From Pedobacter sp. (GTDB taxonomy: Bacteria; Bacteroidota; Bacteroidia; Sphingobacteriales; Sphingobacteriaceae), in assembly GCF_031119335.1 (NCBI RefSeq), contig NZ_JAVHXT010000014.1:1-56182 (forward strand): 56,182 nucleotides of DNA, read 5' to 3'. Below, piece by piece: positions 15,711 to 24,013 of the stretch (the first letter of the stretch is position 1; every line of letters starts with the position of its first letter). The position numbers and the translations under genes are program-made. The notes under the pieces are model-generated. The model was not told the origin of the DNA. It did no database searches and was given only the letters and a program-made list of their open reading frames with translations.

Positions 15711-15728
15711 TATCGTAATATTGCAATT
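15711..15728 (+). promoter_or_regulatory. Second ArsR operator
   Basis: TATCGTAATATTGCAATT repeats the site at 15332-15349 with one difference at the last base. It lies 20 nt before the DUF6428-like gene. TAATATTG is included again, but no TTG stands upstream, so this may be a second, weaker regulated promoter or a roadblock site. Confidence 0.65.
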
Positions 15729-15747
15729 AAACTATAAATAATAAGCA

Positions 15748-16218
15748 ATGAAATTATCAGACATAAAACTCATTTTGTCAAAATTAGAAAATGTTGAATT
15801 TCAATTAGAAGACGGAACATTTGTTCCAGAACATTTTCACGTTACAGAAGTAGGAATGATCACCAAAAACTTCATCGATTGTGGTGGCGTAATCCGCACA
15901 GAAAAAGTAGTAAACTTTCAACTGTGGAATGCAAATGACTTTGAACATCGGCTGAAACCCCAAAAGCTACTTGGCATCATTAAACTTTCTGAAGAAAAAC
16001 TAAACATTCAAGATTTTGAAATTGAAGTGGAATATCAATCGGAAACCATAGGCAAATATGATTTAGAATTTAACGGAAAAACCTTTCTGTTAAAGAACAA
16101 AACAACTGCTTGTTTGGCACAAGATGCTTGCGGAATTCCACCAGAAAAACAAAAGACTAATTTAGTGGGATTGCCAGTAGCCCAATCTGGCTGCACACCA
16201 AATTCAGGTTGCTGTTAA
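15748..16218 (+). CDS. DUF6428-like arsenic-operon protein
   Basis: 156 residues beginning MKLSDIKLILSKLENVEF. The block DGTFVPEHFHVTEVG has two His in an EHFH motif and resembles the family I recall as DUF6428, common between arsR and arsC in Bacteroidota. The tail carries several cysteines and ends SGCTPNSGCC, which could bind a metalloid. Biochemical role is not established. It is preceded by its own copy of the ArsR operator and followed, one base after its stop, by a 41-residue membrane peptide gene. Confidence 0.75.
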   Translation: MKLSDIKLILSKLENVEFQLEDGTFVPEHFHVTEVGMITKNFIDCGGVIRTEKVVNFQLWNANDFEHRLKPQKLLGIIKLSEEKLNIQDFEIEVEYQSETIGKYDLEFNGKTFLLKNKTTACLAQDACGIPPEKQKTNLVGLPVAQSGCTPNSGCC

Positions 16219-16219
16219 T

Positions 16220-16345
16220 ATGAAAGAAAAATTGATAAAATACAGAAGACCAATCATCATCACCATAGCTGTTATTGTGTTGCAACTAATTTTCGGCTTC
16301 GACCCAAAATTTTGTATCATCAATATCATTTGGTTATTCGTTTAA
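16220..16345 (+). CDS. 41-residue single-helix membrane peptide in the ars operon
   Basis: ATG at 16220 reads MKEKLIKYRRPIIITIAVIV and ends IINIIWLFV before TAA at 16343. It has a basic N-terminus, then two hydrophobic stretches (IIITIAVIVLQLIF and CIINIIWLFV) separated by GFDPKF. Gaps to neighbours are one base (DUF6428-like stop) and four bases (arsC), which is strong evidence of a translated gene. No family recognised. It may aid or regulate a membrane step of arsenic resistance; no efflux pump is encoded here. Confidence 0.65.
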   Translation: MKEKLIKYRRPIIITIAVIVLQLIFGFDPKFCIINIIWLFV

Positions 16346-16349
16346 AATT

Positions 16350-16766
16350 ATGACAAAAAAAGTATTGGTGCTTTGTACCGGAAACAGTTGCAGAAGCCAG
16401 ATTACGGAAGGGTATTTAAGACATTTCGCAAGACAAAAAGCCGAAATTTTAAGTGCAGGTGTAGAAACCCATGGCGTAAATCCGAAAGCAATCGCAACGA
16501 TGAAGGAAGATGGAATTGACATTTCAAACCACAGCTCCAACAACATAGACGAATATCGAAACATCGATTTTGATTTCGTAATTACCGTTTGTGATAATGC
16601 CAAGGAACGTTGTCCATTCTTTTCTACAAAAGCTAAAAAGTTTCATCACAATTTTCCAGACCCAGCCAAAGCAACAGGAACAAACGAAGAAATTACCGAA
16701 GAATTTAGAAAAGTAAGACAGCAAATTAAAGCTTATTGCGAGAGTTTTGTTTCTGAAAATTTATAA
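16350..16766 (+). CDS. arsC: Arsenate reductase, low-molecular-weight phosphatase type
   Basis: 138 residues; reduces As(V) to As(III). The phosphatase loop CTGNSCR is at residues 9-15, and the redox relay cysteines C81 and C88 sit in VCDNAKERCPFF, matching the C10-C82-C89 triad of the thioredoxin-coupled enzyme. The general-acid Asp is in NFPDPAKATG (about 104). All key residues are present. It is last in arsR-DUF6428-peptide-arsC. An acr3 or arsB efflux gene normally follows in such operons and is absent here. Confidence 0.93.
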   Translation: MTKKVLVLCTGNSCRSQITEGYLRHFARQKAEILSAGVETHGVNPKAIATMKEDGIDISNHSSNNIDEYRNIDFDFVITVCDNAKERCPFFSTKAKKFHHNFPDPAKATGTNEEITEEFRKVRQQIKAYCESFVSENL

Positions 16767-16792
16767 TTCTATGTGCGAAAAAGGAATATAAA

Positions 16793-16873
16793 AAACTTCG
16801 TAAGTTTAACTTTTCTTTATCATTTTTTTTATGGTAATGTGAGTGCTTAGCCATTTAAAAACTTACGAAGTTT
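16793..16873. terminator. Inverted repeat between convergent arsC and AsmA genes
   Basis: AAACTTCGTAAGTTT (16793-16807) and AAACTTACGAAGTTT (16859-16873) are perfect 15-nt inverted arms, and each is itself nearly palindromic (AAACTT...AAGTTT). It sits between two converging 3' ends and may act as a terminator in both directions, or be a REP-like repeat. Confidence 0.55.
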
Positions 16874-16900
16874 AACATATTCGTCTACAAATTGATATCG

Positions 16901-19495
16901 CTATAACGTATCCTTTTTCTTCTTGTTAAACAAGCCTTTCAGCTTATTACCAATTTCAGTAGTTGCTTTATCTACCGCCTTTTTCTTCAAAGTATCTACT
17001 TTCTCCTTGGCTTTAGCTTCTAGCTCTGCTTTTTTCTCAGCTACTACCTGATTAACCACCGCTTTTGCAGCACTACCAGCAGTTCCTTCTCCTGCACCAT
17101 ATTTTAGCTTGATATTTGGTTTTAAGAAAGTACCCAACAAATCAGCGTTAATTTTAATGGTTTCGCCCATAGCTACGTTTGTTCCCAGCTTACTGTTTAA
17201 TGCAGCCATTGCCGAATTTGCAGCTTCATTAGCTTTGGTGCCTAACATCGCCCTTGGCACATTTAAAATCAAATCGTAATCCATAGATTGGTCTATACCG
17301 TTAGAACCTTGAACATTCATAGCAACACCTTTTACTTTGATATCAAAAGGAGCTACAATTAAACGACCGTTATCAATCCTGAACTTCGTTTTCAAGTCGT
17401 TCACCTCTAGTTTTTTCAATTCGGTTACACCTAAGGTATTTGCCAATTTGGTTACTGGCTCAAAACCATCAACAATTGCTTGGATGATATTTGCCAAACC
17501 TTCTGCATTAATCGATGAATAAATTGGCATCATTTTCTCATCCAAATCAGAATTGAATTTTAAATTGGTAGAGAAAGTTCCTTTGGCAAATTGTGCAATT
17601 GGGGCTAATAATTTCACAGTATTAAAAGTATTAAACGCCTGCTGAATGTCGATTTTTTCCATTCCAAAATCTACATCTACCTTTGGTTTTTTAGGATTGA
17701 TTGTCGCGTACGAACCGTTCATTCTCACCGTTCCGCCAACCATATCTAAGCCTAAGTTTTTGAAGTAAACCGTTCTATCTTTTACCTGCAAAGCACCTCT
17801 GGCATTTTTAATGTCGTATTTATCATACTTTAATTGATTAGCTTTTAAAGCCATGTTGAAATTGATATTTGCAGGCACTTCAAAAACCGTCAATGGAACT
17901 TCTTCTTTAGATTTCGTTTCTTCCGCAGCAGCCGGTCCCATCAATTCATTTACATCGATGTAATTTGAAGCAAGATTAAATGTACCTTCTAACAACTGGT
18001 TCTTCTTAAAAACGTAGTTCAAATAGTTATTGATAGAACCATTCGCATCAAAGTCACTTTTACCTAGCTTCGCACTTAAATTAGCCAACGTAATATTCTT
18101 CGGACTGAAAGTCATTTTTGCAGATGGAATACTTACTGGCATCGGTACATTTTTACCAGCGTAAACAAAGTTGGTCGCCTGCATTTGTCCCGAAGCTTTA
18201 AAGTCTTGGTATTGTCCTTTATCAATTGATGATTTTCTACCTGCAGCTTGCACATCAGCCAACAACACTCCAGAAATTGTCATATCCTTTAACGGGAAAA
18301 TAGTGGTCAGTTGCTTCAAATCTAAGTTTCCTTTCAAAGCCATGTCTACAAAAGGGTCGCTCATCGGGTTCTTTACCAACAAACGTCCATCCAATGGCGC
18401 TTTGCCAAACTCTAAATGGAAAGCAGGAATATTCACTACCGTGTGGTCTAAAACTCCGTCTGGATTAGCAATATTTGCCTTTACCTGAATGTTGTTAATG
18501 GCCGATGGCAACGATGGATATTTGATTTTACCATTTACAATGCCCAAGTTCAAATTAAAAGTTGGGATAGTTTTTTCGTTGTAAGTTCCTTTCACCACAC
18601 CATCTACACCAAACTTTCCAGTAGCTTCCATATCTTTAAAATTGGCAGCGTAAATAGCAGGAATTAACGAAAGGAAGTTCTTCAAATCAGACTGTTGAGC
18701 ATCAAACTTCAAATCCATCACCATATCGGTTTGGTTAGGCATAGCCAAATAACCCACTGCGGAAAGCACCAATTCGTTCAGCTTGATTTTATTTTCGCCG
18801 AACGTGAACTTCATCTGTTTCATGTCCATTTCTAAAGGCAAGCTGGCGTCTAAAATCACTCCATTTAGGTACGGAATACCACCATATTTTACCGTCAGTT
18901 TTTCAATATCAGACAAAGTGGTTAGCGTAAAAATATCTTGCGTAAAGTTTCCTTTACCGCTATGGTTCAAGTTTTCGGCCTGCAAAAAGAAGTTTAAAGA
19001 AGCATCATCATAAGTGATTTTACCTTTTTCAATCGAGTATTTTTCTAGCGCCGCTTTAAAGGCTGTGCTTGCCGTATCGCCAGGTTTCGCAGTGCTATCT
19101 GGCTTCATGATATCCCAATTGGCTTTACCGCTTTTTAGCACTTTCGCCAAAATGGTTGGTTCTTGCAAACTCACAGCATTAATTTCGTAGGTTTCACCTT
19201 TAATTACGCTCATCAAATTTAAATCGAGCTGTAATTGTTTAATGTTGGCTAGGGTGTCTTGAGCAAAACTATCTACACCTACTACCGATAAATCGTTTAA
19301 GCGAATGCCCATTTTTGGGAACGAACGGATTAAAGTCAAATCAAATTCTTTGAAATCTACTTTGGCATTTACTTTCTCGTTAATTACAGATTTTACTTTG
19401 GCAACAATCTGGTCTTTAAAAAGATAAGGAACAGCCGCCGCAGAAATGAGCAAGACAGCGAAAACAATAGCGATGGTAATTAGAACTTTTTTCAT
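16901..19495 (-). CDS. AsmA-family envelope protein
   Basis: 864 residues. The N-terminal membrane anchor (VLITIAIVFAVLLISAAAVPYLF) is followed by the AsmA N-domain motif pattern (KVKSVINEKVNAKVDFKEFD and LTLIRSFPKMGIRLNDLSVV). A long beta-rich region and an AsmA C-domain (MDYDLILNVPRAMLGTKANE) follow, then a Lys/Glu-rich tail (VAEKKAELEAKAKEKVDTLKK). AsmA relatives are bridge-like proteins thought to carry phospholipids between membranes. It is a single gene facing the ars operon. CAAAAATA at 19514-19521 gives a -7 element (TATTTTTG). Confidence 0.88.
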   Translation of the reverse strand: MKKVLITIAIVFAVLLISAAAVPYLFKDQIVAKVKSVINEKVNAKVDFKEFDLTLIRSFPKMGIRLNDLSVVGVDSFAQDTLANIKQLQLDLNLMSVIKGETYEINAVSLQEPTILAKVLKSGKANWDIMKPDSTAKPGDTASTAFKAALEKYSIEKGKITYDDASLNFFLQAENLNHSGKGNFTQDIFTLTTLSDIEKLTVKYGGIPYLNGVILDASLPLEMDMKQMKFTFGENKIKLNELVLSAVGYLAMPNQTDMVMDLKFDAQQSDLKNFLSLIPAIYAANFKDMEATGKFGVDGVVKGTYNEKTIPTFNLNLGIVNGKIKYPSLPSAINNIQVKANIANPDGVLDHTVVNIPAFHLEFGKAPLDGRLLVKNPMSDPFVDMALKGNLDLKQLTTIFPLKDMTISGVLLADVQAAGRKSSIDKGQYQDFKASGQMQATNFVYAGKNVPMPVSIPSAKMTFSPKNITLANLSAKLGKSDFDANGSINNYLNYVFKKNQLLEGTFNLASNYIDVNELMGPAAAEETKSKEEVPLTVFEVPANINFNMALKANQLKYDKYDIKNARGALQVKDRTVYFKNLGLDMVGGTVRMNGSYATINPKKPKVDVDFGMEKIDIQQAFNTFNTVKLLAPIAQFAKGTFSTNLKFNSDLDEKMMPIYSSINAEGLANIIQAIVDGFEPVTKLANTLGVTELKKLEVNDLKTKFRIDNGRLIVAPFDIKVKGVAMNVQGSNGIDQSMDYDLILNVPRAMLGTKANEAANSAMAALNSKLGTNVAMGETIKINADLLGTFLKPNIKLKYGAGEGTAGSAAKAVVNQVVAEKKAELEAKAKEKVDTLKKKAVDKATTEIGNKLKGLFNKKKKDTL

Positions 19496-19513
19496 GGTGT
19501 GTTATTTGTGAAA

Positions 19514-19521
19514 CAAAAATA
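19514..19521 (-). promoter_or_regulatory. -7 element for AsmA gene
   Basis: TATTTTTG on the reverse strand, full match to TAnnTTTG, 18 nt before the ATG. No TTG at -33 spacing. Confidence 0.45.
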
Positions 19522-19663
19522 GGTTTTTTCGTTGGTTTTTAGTGTGTTGGTTCAATAGCTCATTGGTTCATTAGTTGATATGTTATTTGAAAACCTTTGT
19601 TCAGCTTTCCATAGCAATTACAGCGCCGCTTTTGTTTCAATCTTTTTGTTTTTGGCTTCTGCT

Positions 19664-19736
19664 GTCATTCCGAGGAACGAGGAATCTATTTCTGAAATGC
19701 TAGAAACTCTATATCCTTCGCTACGCTCTGGATGAC
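19664..19736. repeat. Dispersed palindromic repeat (GTCATTCCGAG type)
   Basis: GTCATTCCGAG (from 19664) and CTCTGGATGAC (ending 19736) are imperfect inverted ends, with GAGGAACGAGGAATC and CCTTCGCTACGCTC inside. This class of intergenic repeat is widespread in Bacteroidota genomes. Confidence 0.55.
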
Positions 19737-19974
19737 AAACAAGACAAAAAGTATTTTCACGACAATCGGGTTTGGGTGTCAATAGCAGTAACATTTCTTT
19801 TAACAAATCAAAACGTAGAATTTATTTTATGGTTTTACATCTTATTTCCCCAACGGTCCGTCGGGTTAAAACCGTCTCAAAAGCGCATAACACAAAGTCT
19901 AGAGCCATATTTACAACATTATCGAATTTGGTATAGGGTTTGCAATCCGGGTCACTGAAAAACACATCATACCA

Positions 19975-20337
19975 ATGAAATCGATTAAATCTATAGTTCT
20001 AATTATTTTGGTTAGCTTATGCTATGCCTGCTCAAACGGCACCAAAACAGATGGCATCAATTATTTTGACAAAGCGGGACTAGTTACACCCACTTTCCAA
20101 AACGAAAACCTTAACCAGCACCTCAAATCATTTGAAGAACTCTTTAATGAACTTGGCACCGCGGCAAACATTAAGGATAAAGCAAGAAGAAACCAATTCA
20201 GTATTGCCTACTCAGATTGGATCTTGGACGCTAAAAAATTCAAAGACAGCATCCCAGTAAAAGATCAACAAAAACTAGACAACTATCTTGTAAGCACTAC
20301 CGTACCATGGAACGTCTTAAAAAACAACTTGTTCTAA
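19975..20337 (+). CDS. Small lipoprotein, function unknown
   Basis: 120 residues with an SPII signal (SIVLIILVSLCYACSNG, lipobox YAC). The mature part is helical (EELFNELGTAANIKDKARR and KDSIPVKDQQKLDNYL), like helical-hairpin lipoproteins. No family recognised. It opens a long run of co-oriented secreted and membrane genes; 86 nt to the next gene. Confidence 0.65.
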   Translation: MKSIKSIVLIILVSLCYACSNGTKTDGINYFDKAGLVTPTFQNENLNQHLKSFEELFNELGTAANIKDKARRNQFSIAYSDWILDAKKFKDSIPVKDQQKLDNYLVSTTVPWNVLKNNLF

Positions 20338-20423
20338 ACTAGTTACCACCATACACCCAACATTACCGATTTGGATTTGTACCAGATGAAATTGATAAAA
20401 CAAAGTACCAAATTGTAAATAGC

Positions 20424-21443
20424 ATGATAGAATTAGTAAAAAACACAAGTTTAGTAATAACAATACAAAACGGTAATTTCCTAAAGCAGCAAACCTCTTT
20501 GTTATTCGCAACAATTGCTTTGTTTTTAGCGATTTCCACCACAACAACATTAAAAGCTCAAGAAGCAAAAGTGATTGCTATCCTCAACTTCAGCGGCACT
20601 GTTGGCAGTTACCCAATAGAAATGAAGCTTGAAATAAACCAAAAAAGCGACAGTGTAAGCGGAGAATATTACTATACCAAAACGGGCAATTTGCAGCAAA
20701 TTTTACTAGAAGGAATGTTAAAATATGGTGTACTAAATCTACAGGAAAGTGTTTATAACGATAAAAAAGGTTACTATGAAAAAACTGGGACGTTTAGGTT
20801 AGCTTATGTAGACCAAGTTGCCCTTAACGGCTCTTGGCAAAAACCAACCAAAAACGCGCCATCTTTAACCGTAAAATTAGTTGCTAGAGAAAACTTAAAG
20901 GCATTTAATCCATCTAGTTATATTTTTCAGTTTAACAGAAATAGGGTTAAGCTAGATTACATTCCAGCAGATGCCCAGTATTATTTCGACTTACAGTCGC
21001 TAAAAATCTTCGTAAATAAAAGTATGCGTTGGGCTTTTGTAGATTTTGACGATGTATTTACCAAAGAAGCGCAAATAGAGCTGCAAGACTTCAACTTTGA
21101 CGGTTATTTAGACTTTAAGCTTCCAATTTACTATCCTGGTTTGGCCAAAGGTGATTATTCCTATCGATATTTCATTTACCATCCCGATAAACGTGGTTTT
21201 ATCCAACACAAAGACCTGAACGAAATGGGCGTTATGTTTTTCAATTCGGTAAAAAAACAAGCCGAAACAATTGATGCAGATGGCAACGGAAACGAGGGCA
21301 CAAAATATTACAAGTGGCAAAGTGGAAAATTTCATTTGATTAAAGAGGAACGTGTTTATGAAAACGACCCTTATACGCACTACACGCATTATAAAATTGA
21401 AAACGGAAAGTCTGTTCTGGTTAAAAAGGAAAAGAAAAAGTAA
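20424..21443 (+). CDS. XAC2610-like secreted protein
   Basis: 339 residues with a hydrophobic N-terminal signal (LLFATIALFLAISTTTTLKAQ). The first ATG gives a 25-residue leader before the hydrophobic stretch, so the real start may be later, but no closer ATG exists. After a beta-rich front (FSGTVGSYPIEMKL), the second half has FTKEAQIELQDFNFDGYLDF and a NxDGYxD loop with IYHPDKRGF, the pattern of XAC2610-type proteins (FG-GAP-like domain). Function unknown; these often sit among varied lipoproteins and immunity-like genes. Confidence 0.7.
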   Translation: MIELVKNTSLVITIQNGNFLKQQTSLLFATIALFLAISTTTTLKAQEAKVIAILNFSGTVGSYPIEMKLEINQKSDSVSGEYYYTKTGNLQQILLEGMLKYGVLNLQESVYNDKKGYYEKTGTFRLAYVDQVALNGSWQKPTKNAPSLTVKLVARENLKAFNPSSYIFQFNRNRVKLDYIPADAQYYFDLQSLKIFVNKSMRWAFVDFDDVFTKEAQIELQDFNFDGYLDFKLPIYYPGLAKGDYSYRYFIYHPDKRGFIQHKDLNEMGVMFFNSVKKQAETIDADGNGNEGTKYYKWQSGKFHLIKEERVYENDPYTHYTHYKIENGKSVLVKKEKKK

Positions 21444-21473
21444 TGCGTAAATCAAAAAACTAAAACGTAGATA

Positions 21474-22544
21474 ATGATAGGCCTTATCATCATATTCCTA
21501 ATTTTTTGTCCAATAATTGGCTTCCTTATCTACAAAGAGTTAAGGCGAAATACCAAACGCATTATTGTAATTGGCGAGTTTGCTTTCATCAGCTTTTTCA
21601 TTGCCGCTCTAGCGCTCTTTTGCCTAGCGTGGCTAATTGATGCCAATGATTATTATGAAGCTATAGATCCTGTAGATGGCGGCTATACGCCATTTGCATC
21701 CAGACATTTACCTACGTTAATTGTATTTTTTGTGTTATCTATGTTAGCACTAATAAAACTCTGGTACAAAGGTAGAGCGTTGCCTCCGCTGCTATTTTCA
21801 TTATTTGCTGTGCTATTAATTATCGGCATACCCATAAGCATCATGGTAATTATGCAAACCAGCACCAATACCGAGCGTAGTGGCGAAACTTTTCTATTTG
21901 CATTATTGCCCTTGTTCTATCTCGTGGGGACATTTCTAGTTTTCGTCAAAATTGTAGACCAAGAAGCAAGTGCTGCAAGTTTAAAAGCCTATCGTAATAA
22001 ATATTTAAACCTATTAAACCAAAAACTTGCCAATACCAAACAGCAACCTTTATGGATTTTCTTAATGTTGGCTCCAGTTTTCATAATTGTAGTTACTATT
22101 TTAATGCTCTTCGGGCAAGATGCCAATTCCATTACCAAGGTTTTTACAGAAACCACCACTTGGACATTTTCGCAAAAAACGCATCCTCCATTTTTAGAGC
22201 ACGAAGGGCATTATTTGTGTACTGTGGCCGTATGTGGCGACCCAAAGGTTGTAAAACCACTTCGCTTAGGTAAAAGACATGGGCACGAAATTGTAGTGAA
22301 CAGGCAGCTGTTAATTGCCAATGCTTTTGAAGAATTGATACAAGAAAACGCACCTCGTTTCCACAAAGTGATAAGAGATTTTTACGATAAGTATGGCTAT
22401 CCCCTATCAAAAAAAATTACGACTACCAAAGCATCAAACGCAGTTTACATTTTAATGAAACCTTTAGAGTATTTCTTTTTAATAGTGCTGTATTTGTGTA
22501 GCGTAAAACCAGAAGAAAAAATTAACAAACAGTATGCGATTTGA
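21474..22544 (+). CDS. Multi-pass membrane protein, DUF6688-like
   Basis: 356 residues with six or seven hydrophobic helices: five in the first half, one near residue 190 (PLWIFLMLAPVFIIVVTIL), one at the end. Between the last two lies a soluble part with HYLCTVAVCGDPKVVKPLRL and VNRQLLIANAFEELIQE. That block resembles a family I recall as DUF6688, found in Firmicutes and Bacteroidota with no known role. Gap to the upstream gene is 30 nt, so probably one operon. Confidence 0.65.
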   Translation: MIGLIIIFLIFCPIIGFLIYKELRRNTKRIIVIGEFAFISFFIAALALFCLAWLIDANDYYEAIDPVDGGYTPFASRHLPTLIVFFVLSMLALIKLWYKGRALPPLLFSLFAVLLIIGIPISIMVIMQTSTNTERSGETFLFALLPLFYLVGTFLVFVKIVDQEASAASLKAYRNKYLNLLNQKLANTKQQPLWIFLMLAPVFIIVVTILMLFGQDANSITKVFTETTTWTFSQKTHPPFLEHEGHYLCTVAVCGDPKVVKPLRLGKRHGHEIVVNRQLLIANAFEELIQENAPRFHKVIRDFYDKYGYPLSKKITTTKASNAVYILMKPLEYFFLIVLYLCSVKPEEKINKQYAI

Positions 22545-22633
22545 GACTAAAGATTAAAGAAGAAAGACCCAAGCGGCAGAACGTTAAAATAATTAACAAA
22601 CAACATCATACCTCAAACATTTACATCTATCTA

Positions 22634-23272
22634 ATGGAAAACAACAACACAGCAAACATCGGCGAAAAAATTAAAGCCGTAGCCATCACATTTATCGGTG
22701 CTGGTATTTTTAGTCAGGGTACATTTTATTTTCAAGAACAGTACAGCTATCGTATTCCTAGAATTTTGTATCCGATTTACGAATTATTTGGCAATACGGG
22801 CTTAGCTATTTCGATGCTTACTTTGGGTTTAGCTTTAGTTTTCTGGGCTTACACTAAATGGAAAAACACAGGAAGCAAAGCTGGCATTTTCGCTCTTGTA
22901 GCAATTGCAGCGTTTGCGATATTTTTCTCGATTTTATTTTTCACTGGTAAAAAGGCTACACCCGAAGAATTGATGCAGTCGTCTGAAGAAACGAGAGCAA
23001 AAGGCATTGAGAAAATGGCAGCAATGGAGAAGCCGAATTTTGACAATGTTGAAGTTGAACAACAACTCGCTGCTTTTGAGACGCTTTTACAACAACGTAA
23101 AAATGCTTTCAATGAAAAAGACCAGCAAGCCATTAAAGCAAGTGACCAAGCTTACATCAATTGGACTGAACAATCTGCTCCGCTAATTCAGAAACTAAAA
23201 ACACCAGAAGAAAAGCAGCAATTTGCTTTGTATTTGGGTAAATTAGGGATGAAATGGCAAGAGATTAAGTAA
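22634..23272 (+). CDS. Membrane protein with charged C-terminal helix
   Basis: 212 residues from MENNNTANIGEKIK; the longer frame to 22541 uses a TTG start and has no support. Helices at about residues 15-35, 55-75 and 85-105 (FALVAIAAFAIFFSILFF) precede a soluble helical tail (EELMQSSEETRAKGIEKM, then FETLLQQRKNAFNEKD). No family recognised. It follows the DUF6688-like gene and is ended by a palindromic repeat. Confidence 0.6.
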   Translation: MENNNTANIGEKIKAVAITFIGAGIFSQGTFYFQEQYSYRIPRILYPIYELFGNTGLAISMLTLGLALVFWAYTKWKNTGSKAGIFALVAIAAFAIFFSILFFTGKKATPEELMQSSEETRAKGIEKMAAMEKPNFDNVEVEQQLAAFETLLQQRKNAFNEKDQQAIKASDQAYINWTEQSAPLIQKLKTPEEKQQFALYLGKLGMKWQEIK

Positions 23273-23288
23273 CTCCTCATCGCCCATG

Positions 23289-23372
23289 ATTGCGAGAGCT
23301 TGTTCCGATTCATCGGAGAAGCATGACGAAGCAATCTTTCTTGTAAAATAGATTGCTTCGTAAACTCGCAAT
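23289..23372. repeat. Dispersed palindromic repeat (ATTGCGAG type)
   Basis: Outer arms ATTGCGAG (23289-23296) and CTCGCAAT (23365-23372); inner arms CGAAGCAATCT (23327-23337) and AGATTGCTTCG (23350-23360), both perfect. One arm recurs alone at 28613-28640. Confidence 0.65.
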
Positions 23373-23407
23373 AACGAAGACCTTGTTAAACCAACAACCA
23401 AACCAAA

Positions 23408-23989
23408 ATGCTCATTACCTTAAATTACGCTTACACCCAAGAACAGCTCAAAAGAGCTTATCGGTTTAATGTTTTCCCTACGCCAAGGGCGAGGTATTTT
23501 ATGCTCTTTTTTAGCTGTTTTATTTTTGGTGTTGGCACTTTAGTTTGGTTAATAAAAGAACCAAGTTCATTTAATCCGCTCATTTTAAAAGCACTGAAAA
23601 ATATTATGATAGCAGTTTGCTTATTGTGGCTGTTGGTGTTATTGGCTGTTGCGCTTAATTATTTCTACTTACCCGTTTACGCATTTAAAAAAAGTCCTTA
23701 CTACCAAGGCAATTTCACGGTTAATTTAATACCAGAGGGATTAGCCTACAAACAGCAGATTGTAGAGCAAGATAACCACAGCGCAACAGACGGATTTGTG
23801 AGCTGGAAAACATTTACTAAAAAAGCAGAAAACGAAGAGTTTATTATTTTGTTTATCGGTAGAAAGCATTCGATAATTCCGAAAAAAGCTTTTGATAACG
23901 AAGCAGATTTACAAGATTTTAGATTGTTTTTAATGGCGCAGAAACATATCATGAACAAGAAATTTAACGGTAAAGAAATTTGGGGCTAA
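23408..23989 (+). CDS. YcxB-like membrane protein
   Basis: 193 residues. Two membrane helices (about residues 30-50 and 70-95) separate a short N-terminal region from a C-terminal beta-rich domain (GFVSWKTFTKKAENEEFIIL), followed by RKHSIIPKKAF. This is the YcxB/YcxB-like C-terminal pattern. Such proteins are often cargo of accessory loci; biochemical function unknown. 24 nt to the next gene. Confidence 0.75.
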   Translation: MLITLNYAYTQEQLKRAYRFNVFPTPRARYFMLFFSCFIFGVGTLVWLIKEPSSFNPLILKALKNIMIAVCLLWLLVLLAVALNYFYLPVYAFKKSPYYQGNFTVNLIPEGLAYKQQIVEQDNHSATDGFVSWKTFTKKAENEEFIILFIGRKHSIIPKKAFDNEADLQDFRLFLMAQKHIMNKKFNGKEIWG

Positions 23990-24013
23990 CTTTTTGCACA
24001 AAACAATCCTACT

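Larger units (their letters stand above)
19496..19974. other. Intergenic region with a dispersed repeat
   Basis: 479 nt with no credible gene; small frames at 19618-19806 (minus) and 19776-19958 (plus) lack family support and lie over repeat sequence. It holds the AsmA -7 element and the dyad at 19664-19736. No clear promoter was found for the lipoprotein gene at 19975. Confidence 0.4.

Noticed and set aside
22541..22633. Longer start for the membrane protein gene
   Set aside because: Needs a TTG start and adds a basic, non-conserved leader before MENNN.
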